From Psychrobacter sp. APC 3426 (GTDB lineage Bacteria > Pseudomonadota > Gammaproteobacteria > Pseudomonadales > Moraxellaceae): 64,000 nt of DNA. Location of the stretch: assembly GCF_030408035.1 (NCBI RefSeq), contig NZ_JASDCF010000008.1, positions 1-64,000 on the forward strand, given 5' to 3'. A program made the translations under genes and the position numbers. The notes under the pieces are model-generated. The model saw only the letters and a list, made by a program, of their open reading frames with translations. It was not told the origin of the DNA and did not search any database. This document shows, one piece after another, positions 1 through 8,197 of this stretch. Position 1 is the first letter of the stretch. Every line of letters starts with the position of its first letter.

Positions 1-587
1 ATTAAATAGATATTGATGATAAATTCGTCTATGGGCATCTCACAACTCCATTGTATTCTTGGTCGAAAACAATAGATTAGTGAGGTGCTCTTCTTTTTTC
101 AATCACTTTCGAAGTTGAGAGTGGGGTAAAGAGAAGTAGATTAATCGATTTGGCAAAGTAGCAGTTTTATGGTGAACTGGCTTTTAGGCGCAGCTTTTTA
201 TTGTCGCATCGTCAACATTTCTGCAAGACCAACGAGCGTTTTTGTGTTCAATCTTTATGCTTATTAACAACTATGGTTTTTGGGTTTGTGCAGGCGAAGG
301 TGTTTAGGATTAAAGAAAAATAACATTGTTAAAAACAACTCAGTTAAGAAGTGAGGCGTTGCACCCCGAGGGTTAACTGTTTGCTTAGTTATTTTTGCCT
401 GACTCAATAACTATAGTATAAATTTTTATAAAAATAAAGCATTTTTATACCATCCACGACAACTGGTGTCGCCCATCTTTTTTTAACAGTTTCTTTCAAA
501 AGCTTCTGTTAGCAAGCCTTTAGCACTCACTAAACATGTACTTGGCAGGGATGTAAATCATCTATTAGAAACATGTGTTAAGGGCAA
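1..587. other. AT-rich stretch without a recognised gene
   Basis: I see no open reading frame of useful length on either strand and no tRNA-like fold. The sequence is AT-rich with runs of T and A around 420-485. It could hold the 3' flank of a gene lying left of the window, or decayed DNA. The promoter of the minus-strand gene ending at 588 is not here, because that gene starts at 1190. Confidence 0.4.
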
Positions 588-1190
588 CTAGGCAAAATCA
601 GTGGGGATATAAAGGTATTCTTTTTGACCATCATCATTTTCAAACGACACTCGATAGCCATTGATAATTCCATCAAATGGAATGTTTCCTGACATAGCCG
701 TGTAATGCGTTCGAACCAATTCATCAATCACTTGTCGCTGTTGGTATCTATCAAATAAGCGCACCTCATCATCCAACTCTATCCTTCTAAACTTAGAAAC
801 AGCCATCATGCTCACAAACGAGGGTTGAAAATCATCGCTAAAAGTAACATCGGCATAGACAATAGGCATGGTGGCATTGAGTACCTTATGCGCGTATTGC
901 TCTAACTGCTGTGAAAGTGGCAAATATTGATCTTTCTCAATATCTAACACTCTACACAGAGCACGAACGAACTCAGTGGATGAGTATTTAAAGTCATAAC
1001 CAGTTTTGGTCAGCCCTAACTCTGGCGACGACAAGACATGCTCTAAACGCGTTAAAGCTCTAGCTTGGGTTTTAATGTTAGTCTGATAGCCCATAGACTG
1101 GATAATTTGAGCATGTGTTAGGCTTTTTTGCTCAATGCGCTGTAGGATTAAAGCCTGCAATGTGCTTGCATATTGACTAGAATGAAACAT
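588..1190 (-). CDS. Hypothetical protein with HTH-like N-terminus
   Basis: A 200-residue protein that I cannot assign to a named family. The start is supported by AAGGA eight bases upstream of the ATG. Residues 12-50 (ILQRIEQKSLTHAQIIQSMG followed by a basic RALTRLEHVL segment) resemble the helix-turn-helix-like N-terminus of small proteins that treat themselves as DNA-binding, but this is a sequence impression only. The C-terminal half is mixed and soluble, with no membrane segment or signal peptide. It is a single gene followed by non-coding sequence and has no operon partner that would suggest a role. Confidence 0.6.
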   Translation of the reverse strand: MFHSSQYASTLQALILQRIEQKSLTHAQIIQSMGYQTNIKTQARALTRLEHVLSSPELGLTKTGYDFKYSSTEFVRALCRVLDIEKDQYLPLSQQLEQYAHKVLNATMPIVYADVTFSDDFQPSFVSMMAVSKFRRIELDDEVRLFDRYQQRQVIDELVRTHYTAMSGNIPFDGIINGYRVSFENDDGQKEYLYIPTDFA

Positions 1191-1517
1191 GGGATGTGTC
1201 CTTATACTCTGGCGAATGCAACTGTACTTATAAAGGTAAAAGCACAGTTACTTTGCTGAAAGATGCAGAGTAATAAGGGGTTGTGCGTTTTACCAGTGGT
1301 TGTTTTTCATCGTGCTGGAAGTAGCGTTAAACCCACGATGTGCTTACATAGTAGCAAGGGTGATACTGTCTGTCTAGATAGGTGTTAATGCCATACGACA
1401 GCTAATGTCGCTTATAAAAGAGTATCATCAGTCATATTAATGATGCGTCTCGTCAAGACATCGCGTCAAAAGGGTGTCCTGATAGCAATAATGAGCACCC
1501 TACAACTAAGCTCCAGC

Positions 1518-2225
1518 CTATTCAGCATCATCTATGAGTGTATTCAGCGTGTCTGCCATGTCTTCATCAATCAGATTGTCTTCAATATAATTGACCAATT
1601 GATGTATGGTGTTCAGATCCATCTCTCTGATACCTAAGCTGATCAGCTCTTCGTTGATAGATGCTAAGCTTGCTATATTGTCAGAATCATCTTCAAAATG
1701 GCCTAATACAGGCTCTTCAAACCCAGTATTTACTAGCCAGTATATTTTTTCTAGCACGGTGTTTTTTTCGGTCAAGGTAGAATAACCGTCGCCTTGGATA
1801 AATAAATTAAAGTGATAAGGTATCTCTATATCATTGATAAAAAACGTGCGCATACAGTCTATCGTGTAGGCCTGGTTGTCTAGGCTTTCATCACCTTCTT
1901 CGTCTCCATCTACTTCAATCTGCTCTGTGACTAAGCTTCCTACTATCTGATAACCACCTGCTTTTACTTTGTGATTATAGATGATAGTAGCGTCAGCGAT
2001 GGCATCAAAAATGACCGCACTGATGTCTAACGTGTTGTTATCGATATCATAAAATCTTTTCAGCGCGGGTAAAAAATCAGTTAGTTGGTCTTCAGGCACT
2101 TGCGTGAGAAACTGCTGCTCATATATCTTTATCATGTCTTCAGGAGCATAGGTATTTACGTTGTCTGTCTCGTTTCTGCCGGTAGGTTGTAGCGGCAAAA
2201 AATTATAAGGATTATCTTTGGTCAT
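1518..2225 (-). CDS. Hypothetical acidic cytoplasmic protein
   Basis: A 235-residue, strongly acidic protein (many Asp and Glu, for example DGDEEGDE near residue 107) without signal peptide, membrane helix or recognised motif. AAGG lies about ten bases before the ATG. The C-terminus is Asp/Glu/Leu-rich (LVNYIEDNLIDEDMADTL) and probably helical. No family was recognised. It stands alone on the minus strand; a weak inverted repeat (AGGGTG...CACCCT, about 1471-1501) lies just past its stop and might serve as a terminator. Confidence 0.6.
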   Translation of the reverse strand: MTKDNPYNFLPLQPTGRNETDNVNTYAPEDMIKIYEQQFLTQVPEDQLTDFLPALKRFYDIDNNTLDISAVIFDAIADATIIYNHKVKAGGYQIVGSLVTEQIEVDGDEEGDESLDNQAYTIDCMRTFFINDIEIPYHFNLFIQGDGYSTLTEKNTVLEKIYWLVNTGFEEPVLGHFEDDSDNIASLASINEELISLGIREMDLNTIHQLVNYIEDNLIDEDMADTLNTLIDDAE

Positions 2226-2680
2226 ACAGGACTGCCTTGTTATATAAGTTTGCGATATTGGATGTCTGTGGCTATAATTTTCGGCTCATATTGGCTATTA
2301 TAGTGTCGCAGAATCCATAACGCCTATTATCCCTTATTCGATGGCTTTTAGATATACAGTCTGTTTGAGCAAAATCCATATTATTGACAGCTATACAAAA
2401 AGCTTTAGTTCGAAACAAGCGATAGCGCTTGGCAAAAGTTATAACTTATCTCAATTTATAACTTTAAAAATGCCTAATTAACAATCATTAGCAAAAAAGC
2501 TCTTTTACTAATGCCTTTGACTTGGTATCTTGCCTCGCCACTCTTATATTGCCAAAGGTGTGTACCACACAGCATTTTTACTCCGCTATTGGCTAATCTT
2601 CTTATTGTATTAGGGCTTGTACTCATTTTTATTATTTGTCGAGTGAAGACACGCCCTAGCATTTTCTCGTATTGGATCTT
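2226..2680. other. Intergenic region between divergent genes
   Basis: This 455-base AT-rich region separates the acidic minus-strand gene from the SotB-like transporter and presumably holds both promoters. A 62-codon minus-strand reading frame lies at 2474-2662. Its product is basic and matches nothing I recognise, and it has no clear ribosome binding site, so I do not call it a gene. No operator-like palindrome stood out. Confidence 0.4.
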
Positions 2681-3880
2681 ATGAAACGCAACCTTGAGGC
2701 GAGCTCAAATGCTCGCCGGACTCAGTATTTTCAAGTATTCTTGATGGGCGTCAGCGCATTTATCATGAATACCACAGAATTCGTACCCGTCGCCCTATTA
2801 AGTGACATTGCCCAAGACTTTTCTATTACTACAGCTGAGACTGGCTGGATGTTGACGCTGTATGCTTGGATCGTCGCTGCCATGTCATTGCCGCTGATGC
2901 TGCTGACCAGTCGCTTTGAGCGTAAAAGCTTGCTCTTAGGCCTGTTTGCAGTATTTATTGCCAGTCATGTATTGTCAGTATTTGCATGGAGCTTTGATGT
3001 GCTGCTCATTAGCCGCGTAGGGATTGCACTATCGCATGCGATATTTTGGTCTATTACAGCCGCGATCGCCATACGTGTGGCACCTGAAGGCAAAAAGGCA
3101 TTAGCACTTAGCGTACTTGCGACGGGTACCTCATTAGCGATGGTGCTGGGTGTGCCTTTAGGGCGCTTGGTTGGTCAATGGTTTGGCTGGCGCGCGACGT
3201 TTGGTGGTATTGGCGGTATTGCCTTTATCGTGTTTGTGCTGCAAATGAAGCTGTTGCCAACATTGCCGAGCATGTTTGAAGGCTCTTTTAGAAAAATTCC
3301 AGAACTGCTGAAAAACCCGTTATTGGTCTGCTTGTATTTGCTCATCCTACTGGTCTTTACAGCGCATTATACCGCCTACTCTTATATTGAGCCTTTCATG
3401 CGTCAGGTCGGCTCAGTAAGCGAAAACTCGGCTACTTTTGTCCTGCTGCTGTTCGGTGTCGCAGGGATTGCTGGCAGTGTGATATTCAGTCGCTGGGGTG
3501 ATCGTTTTAATACCAGATTGATGCTGATATCGACGATACTGATGCTATTATCTATGCTCGTGCTGTTGTATGCCGTGACCTCTATATGGGCGCTTAGTCT
3601 AATTGCCTTACTATGGGGTGCTGCGCTTATGCTGCTTATTATCTCTATGCAAGCCAAAGTGATTATGGTCGATGTCAACGCGCAAGACATGCTGATGTCG
3701 ATGTTTTCAGGCATTATCAATTTAGGTATTGGTACGGGTGCGCTATTCGGCGGTTATGCGGTGACGCATCTCTCGATATCAAGCGTGGGCTATGTCGGTG
3801 CGGCTATCGCTAGTGCGGCGCTGCTACTCATGCTATATATGATAAAACGCTTTCCCGAGTTAAGTAAAAGACTCGGCTAG
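2681..3880 (+). CDS. sotB: Sugar efflux MFS transporter, SotB-like
   Basis: A 12-helix major facilitator protein (about 399 residues from the ATG; an in-frame TTG lies nine bases upstream). It follows E. coli SotB/YdeA almost motif by motif: NTTEFVPVALLSDIAQ in helix 1, LTLYAWIVAAMSLPLML, SHAIFWSITAAIAIRVAP, a GVPLGRLVGQWFGWR loop, and FTAHYTAYSYIEPF in helix 7. SotB exports arabinose and related sugars, or IPTG-like compounds, across the inner membrane by proton antiport. The gene is monocistronic with its own terminator. The substrate here is unknown; the assignment to the family is firm. Confidence 0.87.
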   Translation: MKRNLEASSNARRTQYFQVFLMGVSAFIMNTTEFVPVALLSDIAQDFSITTAETGWMLTLYAWIVAAMSLPLMLLTSRFERKSLLLGLFAVFIASHVLSVFAWSFDVLLISRVGIALSHAIFWSITAAIAIRVAPEGKKALALSVLATGTSLAMVLGVPLGRLVGQWFGWRATFGGIGGIAFIVFVLQMKLLPTLPSMFEGSFRKIPELLKNPLLVCLYLLILLVFTAHYTAYSYIEPFMRQVGSVSENSATFVLLLFGVAGIAGSVIFSRWGDRFNTRLMLISTILMLLSMLVLLYAVTSIWALSLIALLWGAALMLLIISMQAKVIMVDVNAQDMLMSMFSGIINLGIGTGALFGGYAVTHLSISSVGYVGAAIASAALLLMLYMIKRFPELSKRLG

Positions 3881-3925
3881 CTTAAAAGCCAAAGTTGTAG
3901 CTAAAGTCAAATAGCAGCAATCAAC

Positions 3926-3959
3926 ATGTCAGCCACTTTAATGGGCTGGCATTTTTTTT
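3926..3959 (+). terminator. Rho-independent terminator of sotB
   Basis: ATGTCAGCC and GGCTGGCAT pair across a nine-base loop (one G-U pair) and are followed directly by eight T residues. It lies 46 bases after the sotB stop. Confidence 0.88.
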
Positions 3960-4004
3960 GGTGTTGCTTGTAAAAGTCATTTCAGCTACTTGCTTAAATA
4001 CCTA

Positions 4005-4033
4005 TTGAACGAACGTTCAGGTGAAGTTATACT
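4005..4033 (+). promoter_or_regulatory. Sigma-70 promoter with overlapping TetR-type operator
   Basis: TTGAAC (4005-4010) and TATACT (4028-4033) are separated by exactly 17 bases. The palindrome TGAACG-AA-CGTTCA (4006-4019) covers the -35 box and the start of the spacer, the classic position for a repressor. The same promoter/operator arrangement recurs at 5592-5620, and a TetR-family gene lies at the end of the cluster (7519-8103). Binding by that regulator is inference. Confidence 0.72.
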
Positions 4034-4176
4034 CATTTGTATTGGACATAATTATGCAACAGTCGATGAAAGACTTACATCAATAGCTAAGCAAGGAGCG
4101 AAAACTATTGATGTCAATATCATGTAAGAGTCAACCAAAGACCTATAAGAATTAAACACAAAAGGATGAGTGTAAA

Positions 4177-4275
4177 ATGAATAAGATTCAAAACAGAGAA
4201 GTGTTTTTCTTTGATTTAAATACCCTCACGACTGTCACGAACTTTCGAACTCTTCAACTTATCGGAGATTCGTGA
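4177..4275 (+). CDS. Possible 32-residue leader peptide upstream of the MFS gene
   Basis: A short frame beginning MNKIQNREVFFFDLN ends in TGA at 4273-4275, which overlaps the ATG of the transporter (4275) in a TGATG arrangement typical of translational coupling. AAGGA lies about ten bases before its ATG. It has no recognised homologue and no hydrophobic signal. It may be a coupling or leader ORF, or chance. No other short frame in the 240-base leader looked as well placed. Confidence 0.3.
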   Translation: MNKIQNREVFFFDLNTLTTVTNFRTLQLIGDS

Positions 4276-5537
4276 TGCATGATGAAATCATTCGACAAGA
4301 AGACCAAGATAGCACTCCTCCTATCAGACTAGGCGGTTTAAATTATGCTTGGATTGTAGCCGCTACAGGCTCTATAGCGATGTTCTGTGGACTTGGCTTA
4401 GGACGATTTGCATTTGGTATGTTGCTACCATCAATGTCTTCTTCTTTGGGATTGAATTACACTCAAAGCGGAATATTGGGCTTTACTAACCTGATAGGAT
4501 ATCTGGTTGCCGTTCTTTTAAGCCCGCTCATTATACCTCGATTTGGTACTCGAATCACTGGTACTGCCAGCCTTCTCTTAATCGCCGTCTCTATGCTCGG
4601 TATGGCTTTTACCACAAGCTTTCCCCTACTCTGCGCACTTTACGTATTGACTGGCATCGGTAGCGGTGGCGTGGTCTTACCGATGATGAGCGTGATGTCA
4701 CATTGGTTCTTCCCGTCGCATCGTGGGCTCGCCTTAGGACTCGTCATGGCAGGCCCTGGATTTGGCATTATTCTATCGGGTTTTGTGGTTCCAAAACTCT
4801 TACCCATCTCCGGTCTACTGTCTTGGCAAACGGGTTGGCTGATTTTTGCCGTTATCAATATTGTGGTTGCTTGGCTTACTTTCACTTTGATTCGCAATCA
4901 TCCAGACGATGTCAATCAAAATCCTTTTGGACGTGTACCCACCTCACCTGTAAAAAATAAGAAAAAGCTAGAACGCGCTAATATCAAACTGCTCGTACAT
5001 TTGGGGGTCGTTTTTGCCATTTATGGCGCTACTTATATGGTTTATGTGACCTTTATCGTCACTAGTATGGTTGGCTCGTATCAATTGAGTGAAGCGACTG
5101 CGGGTGGTATTTGGGCGTGGATTGGTCTGCTGAGTGTCTTTTCAGGCATGTTATTTGGCTGGATTTCTGACCACATTGGCAGACGCCTTGGGCTCGCGCT
5201 GGCTTTTTTCTTCCTTGCTATCGCTTATCTGCTGGTTGGATTGACTGATTGGACTTTAGGGCTTTACTTGTCAATTATCTTGTTTGGCTTAGTAGTTTGG
5301 AGCGTTCCTGTCATTATGGCAGCCTCCGCTGGCGATTATTTCGGGCCTGCAGCGGCGGCAAGTGCACTTGCGGCGCTGACTTTTGCCTTTTCAGGCGGAC
5401 AGGCTCTTGGGCCAGTGGCAGCAGGCTATCTCGCAGAAATCACGGGAGACTTTAGTATCAGTTATATGGTTTCTGGCATCGCAGCCTTTATCGCGATTGG
5501 ACTTGCTTTGTTGTTACGTCCGCAAAAATCTGTTTAG
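4275..5537 (+). CDS. YbfB/YjiJ-family MFS transporter
   Basis: A 420-residue, 12-helix transporter. I chose the ATG at 4275 with GGAG seven bases upstream; a GTG three bases earlier is possible. Helix 1 (FCGLGLGRFAFGMLLPSM) and the following SLGLNYTQSGILGFTNLIGYLVA are typical of the YbfB/YjiJ group, and the cytoplasmic loop ISDHIGRRLG is a standard MFS loop between N- and C-terminal bundles. The substrate is unknown. It is the first gene of a cluster with two glutathione S-transferases and a TetR regulator, and its promoter carries the shared operator, so export of a toxic compound or its conjugate is a reasonable inference. Confidence 0.83.
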   Translation: MHDEIIRQEDQDSTPPIRLGGLNYAWIVAATGSIAMFCGLGLGRFAFGMLLPSMSSSLGLNYTQSGILGFTNLIGYLVAVLLSPLIIPRFGTRITGTASLLLIAVSMLGMAFTTSFPLLCALYVLTGIGSGGVVLPMMSVMSHWFFPSHRGLALGLVMAGPGFGIILSGFVVPKLLPISGLLSWQTGWLIFAVINIVVAWLTFTLIRNHPDDVNQNPFGRVPTSPVKNKKKLERANIKLLVHLGVVFAIYGATYMVYVTFIVTSMVGSYQLSEATAGGIWAWIGLLSVFSGMLFGWISDHIGRRLGLALAFFFLAIAYLLVGLTDWTLGLYLSIILFGLVVWSVPVIMAASAGDYFGPAAAASALAALTFAFSGGQALGPVAAGYLAEITGDFSISYMVSGIAAFIAIGLALLLRPQKSV

Positions 5538-5570
5538 TAAGAGGCCTTTTTATAGTTAACTCCAATTAAA

Positions 5571-5620
5571 TGAACGATTGCTCAAAACAACTTGAACGGT
5601 CGTTCATTTTTCTTTATAGT
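5571..5620 (+). promoter_or_regulatory. Second promoter with the same TetR-type operator, plus a half-conserved copy
   Basis: TTGAAC (5592-5597), 17 bases, TATAGT (5615-5620). The operator TGAACG-GT-CGTTCA spans 5593-5606, in the same position relative to the -35 as at 4006-4019. A weaker copy, TGAACG-AT-TGCTCA, starts at 5571, exactly 22 bases (about two helical turns) upstream, which would suit cooperative binding of two dimers. It drives the glutathione S-transferase genes. Confidence 0.72.
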
Positions 5621-5669
5621 GGTCGTAAGACTAACACCTAAACCTTTCGAGCCGTCTAAGGATATCAAC

Positions 5670-6353
5670 ATGCTTAAGTTTTATTTTCACCAAACACCTA
5701 ACCCTATGAAAGTAGCTCTTTATCTGATGGAGACAGGTCTCGCGTACGAATTAATGCCAATAGATACCATGAAAGGTGAGCAACATACGCCTGAGTATCG
5801 CGCTATCAACCCGAATGGTAAAACGCCCGCTATCGAAGATGATGGCAACCGTGTCTTTGATTCGACGGCTATTTTGATGTACTTGGCTGAAAAGACAGGC
5901 AAGCTTGCAGGAAAGCCAGAAGACCGAGGTGAAATGCTCTCATGGCTGATGTTTATCGCGACTGGATTGGGCCCATTTTCTGGTCAATCTGTGCATTTTA
6001 GACATAAAGCACCCGAAAAAGTTCCTTATGCGATCAATCGCTATCTTCGTGAAGCCGAGCGTCATTATGAAGTGCTAGATAAGCACATGGAAGGCCGTGA
6101 ATATCTGGTTGGTAACGACTACTCTATTGCGGACATCTCGGCTTGGGGCTGGGTTGATAAAGCAACATTTGTATTGGGCCAAGAAGGGTTAGACAACTAC
6201 CCTAACCTCAAACGTTGGTTTGCTAGTATAAACGCTCGTCCTGCCGTAGATAAGGCGCGCAATATTGCTAAAGACATTCAGTTCAAATCTGATTTTGATG
6301 ACGCAGCTGCACGTGCCCTCTATCCACAAAACTTTGCGAAAAACATCGGATAA
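5670..6353 (+). CDS. Glutathione S-transferase family protein
   Basis: A 227-residue cytosolic glutathione S-transferase. The start is the ATG at 5670, with AAGGA eight bases upstream; a frame open back to 5592 would run through the promoter and operator and is not used. The N-terminal thioredoxin-like domain (about 1-80) carries the glutathione-site sequences NPNGKTPAIEDDG and the Asp-Ser-Thr of VFDSTAILMYLAE; the C-terminal helical domain includes YSIADISAWGW, the conserved capping-box region. It probably conjugates or reduces electrophiles with glutathione. It is followed by a second member of the superfamily and preceded by an exporter under the same operator. Confidence 0.88.
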   Translation: MLKFYFHQTPNPMKVALYLMETGLAYELMPIDTMKGEQHTPEYRAINPNGKTPAIEDDGNRVFDSTAILMYLAEKTGKLAGKPEDRGEMLSWLMFIATGLGPFSGQSVHFRHKAPEKVPYAINRYLREAERHYEVLDKHMEGREYLVGNDYSIADISAWGWVDKATFVLGQEGLDNYPNLKRWFASINARPAVDKARNIAKDIQFKSDFDDAAARALYPQNFAKNIG

Positions 6354-6360
6354 CCTCAAA

Positions 6361-6408
6361 CATAAGAATACACATAAGAATACACATAAGAATACACATA
6401 AGAATAGG
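6361..6408 (+). repeat. Four tandem copies of a 12-bp repeat
   Basis: CATAAGAATACA is repeated three times perfectly (6361-6396), followed by a fourth copy ending in GG instead of CA (6397-6408). The altered last copy supplies the AGGAA ribosome binding site of the next gene. The array begins seven bases after the stop of the first transferase. Its period is a multiple of three. Confidence 0.92.
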
Positions 6409-6415
6409 AATAATA

Positions 6416-7273
6416 ATGGAAAACCAATATATACCCCCAAAAATTTGGACGCATGATGCAGAGAGTGGCGGTAAATGGGCCAGTGTGAATCGCCCCGTTT
6501 CAGGTGCTACCCATGAGAAAGAATTACCAGTGGGTGAGCATGCTTTGCAACTGTACTCAATGGGCACGCCCAACGGTCAAAAAGTCACCATTATGCTAGA
6601 AGAGTTATTAGCACTGGGCAAAGACGCAGAATATGACGCCCATATGATTAATATTGGCGAAGGCGATCAGTTTTCATCAGGCTTTGTAGATATCAACCCT
6701 AACTCTAAAATCCCAGCTTTCGTTGATTACTCTGGCACTGAGCCTGAAACGGTATTTGAATCTGCTTCTATTTTAGTTTATCTTGCTGAAAAGTTTGGGG
6801 TCTTGTTACCTGAAAAAGGCAGCAAACGTACCCAAGTCTTTAACTGGTTATTTTGGTTACATGGTTCTGCCCCATACTTAGGTGGGGGTTTCGGGCATTT
6901 TTACGCTTATGCACCCGAAAAGTTTGAATATGCCATCAATCGCTTTACAATGGAAACTAAGCGCCAGTTGGATGTGCTCGATAAGCAATTGGCGAAAAAT
7001 GAATTTATTGCCGGTGATGAGTATAGTATCGCTGATATTGCCACTTGGCCTTGGTATGGCAATTTGGTGTTGGGCAATCAGTATGAAGCAAAGGACTTTT
7101 TGCAGGTCGATGATTACACCCATGTGCAGCGCTGGGCAAAAGCTATCTTAGCGCGACCAGCCGTACAACGTGGCCGCATCGTTAACCGCACTCATGGTGA
7201 AGAATGGGAACAACTGGAAAACCGTCATAGTGCGGCAGATATCGATAAAGTGTTGGCACTAAAACCAGAGTAA
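6416..7273 (+). CDS. yghU: YghU-type glutathione-dependent disulfide-bond oxidoreductase
   Basis: A 285-residue glutathione S-transferase superfamily member closely matching E. coli YghU: an extended N-terminus (YIPPKIWTHDAESGGKWASV, then NRPVSGATHEKELPVGEH), the glutathione-site core QLYSMGTPNGQKVTIMLEEL, and NPNSKIPAFVDYSG. YghU reduces disulfide bonds with two bound glutathione molecules. AGGAA from the tandem repeat lies six bases before the ATG. It is co-transcribed with the transferase 62 bases upstream, so both should answer to the operator at 5593. Confidence 0.9.
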   Translation: MENQYIPPKIWTHDAESGGKWASVNRPVSGATHEKELPVGEHALQLYSMGTPNGQKVTIMLEELLALGKDAEYDAHMINIGEGDQFSSGFVDINPNSKIPAFVDYSGTEPETVFESASILVYLAEKFGVLLPEKGSKRTQVFNWLFWLHGSAPYLGGGFGHFYAYAPEKFEYAINRFTMETKRQLDVLDKQLAKNEFIAGDEYSIADIATWPWYGNLVLGNQYEAKDFLQVDDYTHVQRWAKAILARPAVQRGRIVNRTHGEEWEQLENRHSAADIDKVLALKPE

Positions 7274-7299
7274 CTGGTTATCACCAATACAGGGCTTGC

Positions 7300-7362
7300 T
7301 AGGATAAGTTTTTTTGCAACATCGAGCGGCTAGCTACAGCACGCAAGAAAAAACTATCCTAA
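7300..7362. repeat. Variable-arm hairpin, conserved-core family (copy A)
   Basis: Left arm TAGGATAAGTTTTTTT and right arm AAAAAACTATCCTAA pair around a core ending CAGCACGCAAG. The end of the core is shared with the elements at 14345, 15636 and 17909, whose arms differ in sequence. It lies between yghU and the TetR gene and could end transcription of the transferase operon. Confidence 0.75.
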
Positions 7363-7518
7363 CAGCACGTTATAATGGTTATGCTTTTGTTGTTTAGGAT
7401 TAACGCTACCAATAATATCTGACAATAATATTAGTGTGACTTGGTTTTCCAGATTTTAAGACTATATTTTTAATAAGCTCATATCTTTAATAAGATACTA
7501 GCTTTTAAGGTGAAAATT

Positions 7519-8103
7519 ATGAGTGCACAAGCGAAGTTTAATCGTGATGATGTCATCGAAAAAGCCAAAAATCTCTATTGGGAAAAGGGCTATCACGCTA
7601 CCTCTATGAGAAACTTGCAAGATGTCGTCGATATGCGCCCCGGTAGTATCTATGCCGCGTTTGGCAATAAAGACAATTTGTTTAAAGAGGCATTAAATCG
7701 ATATGCGGAAGAAGGTGCTGCGAATCTCGCCAATAGTATTGCCCAAGAAGAAACAGTAATTGCTGGCCTAAAACGGTTTATTCATAGCGTGACTGTTTGT
7801 AGTAAAGGCACTGCGCCAAGTGGTATGTGCATGGTAGTCAAAACCATCGGTGAGCTCACGCAAAACGATAGTCCAGAACTGCTTAATCACGCAACGAGCA
7901 TTTTAGAACGTGTTGAAGCTTCTTTTGTTAAGACCTTTCAGCAAGCCATTGATAATGGTGAAATTAGCAGTGATAAAGACCCAGCTGAACTGGCTCGCTA
8001 CTTTCAAATTCAAGTCATAGGTCTGAGAACTTATGCGCAAGTCAGCAATGATACGGATGCGGTAGAAAAGTATATTGATGGTATCTTTGAGCAGTTTTCA
8101 TAA
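7519..8103 (+). CDS. TetR/AcrR-family transcriptional regulator
   Basis: A 194-residue repressor. The ATG at 7519 with AAGGTG six bases upstream is preferred over a GTG at 7510. The N-terminal helix-turn-helix is clear: RDDVIEKAKNLYWEKGYHAT then SMRNLQDVVDMRPGSIYAAF and GNKDNLFKEAL (residues 9-60). The C-terminal ligand domain contains two cysteines (residues 94 and 104) in the VCSKGTAPSGMCMV segment. It ends the exporter-transferase cluster, and its likely targets are the two TGAACG-N2-CGTTCA operators. Sensing an electrophile through the cysteines is a guess from context, as in NemR-type regulators. Confidence 0.86.
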   Translation: MSAQAKFNRDDVIEKAKNLYWEKGYHATSMRNLQDVVDMRPGSIYAAFGNKDNLFKEALNRYAEEGAANLANSIAQEETVIAGLKRFIHSVTVCSKGTAPSGMCMVVKTIGELTQNDSPELLNHATSILERVEASFVKTFQQAIDNGEISSDKDPAELARYFQIQVIGLRTYAQVSNDTDAVEKYIDGIFEQFS

Positions 8104-8197
8104 GATAAACTTCTTTGATAAAGGTGTTTTAATCTCTATACAGTCTGGCACATTTGGCGCAGGCCTCACCATTCCAACCACATATCTAATAGCTTTT

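Noticed and set aside
1440..1637. 65-codon plus-strand frame
   Set aside because: It overlaps the end of the better-supported minus-strand gene at 1518-2225 on the opposite strand.
2474..2662. 62-codon minus-strand frame upstream of sotB
   Set aside because: No ribosome binding site, no recognised family, and it lies in a divergent promoter region; I treat it as chance or decayed sequence.
6361..6408. CRISPR-like array
   Set aside because: The 12-bp units are directly adjacent with no spacers and no cas genes nearby, so it is a simple tandem repeat.
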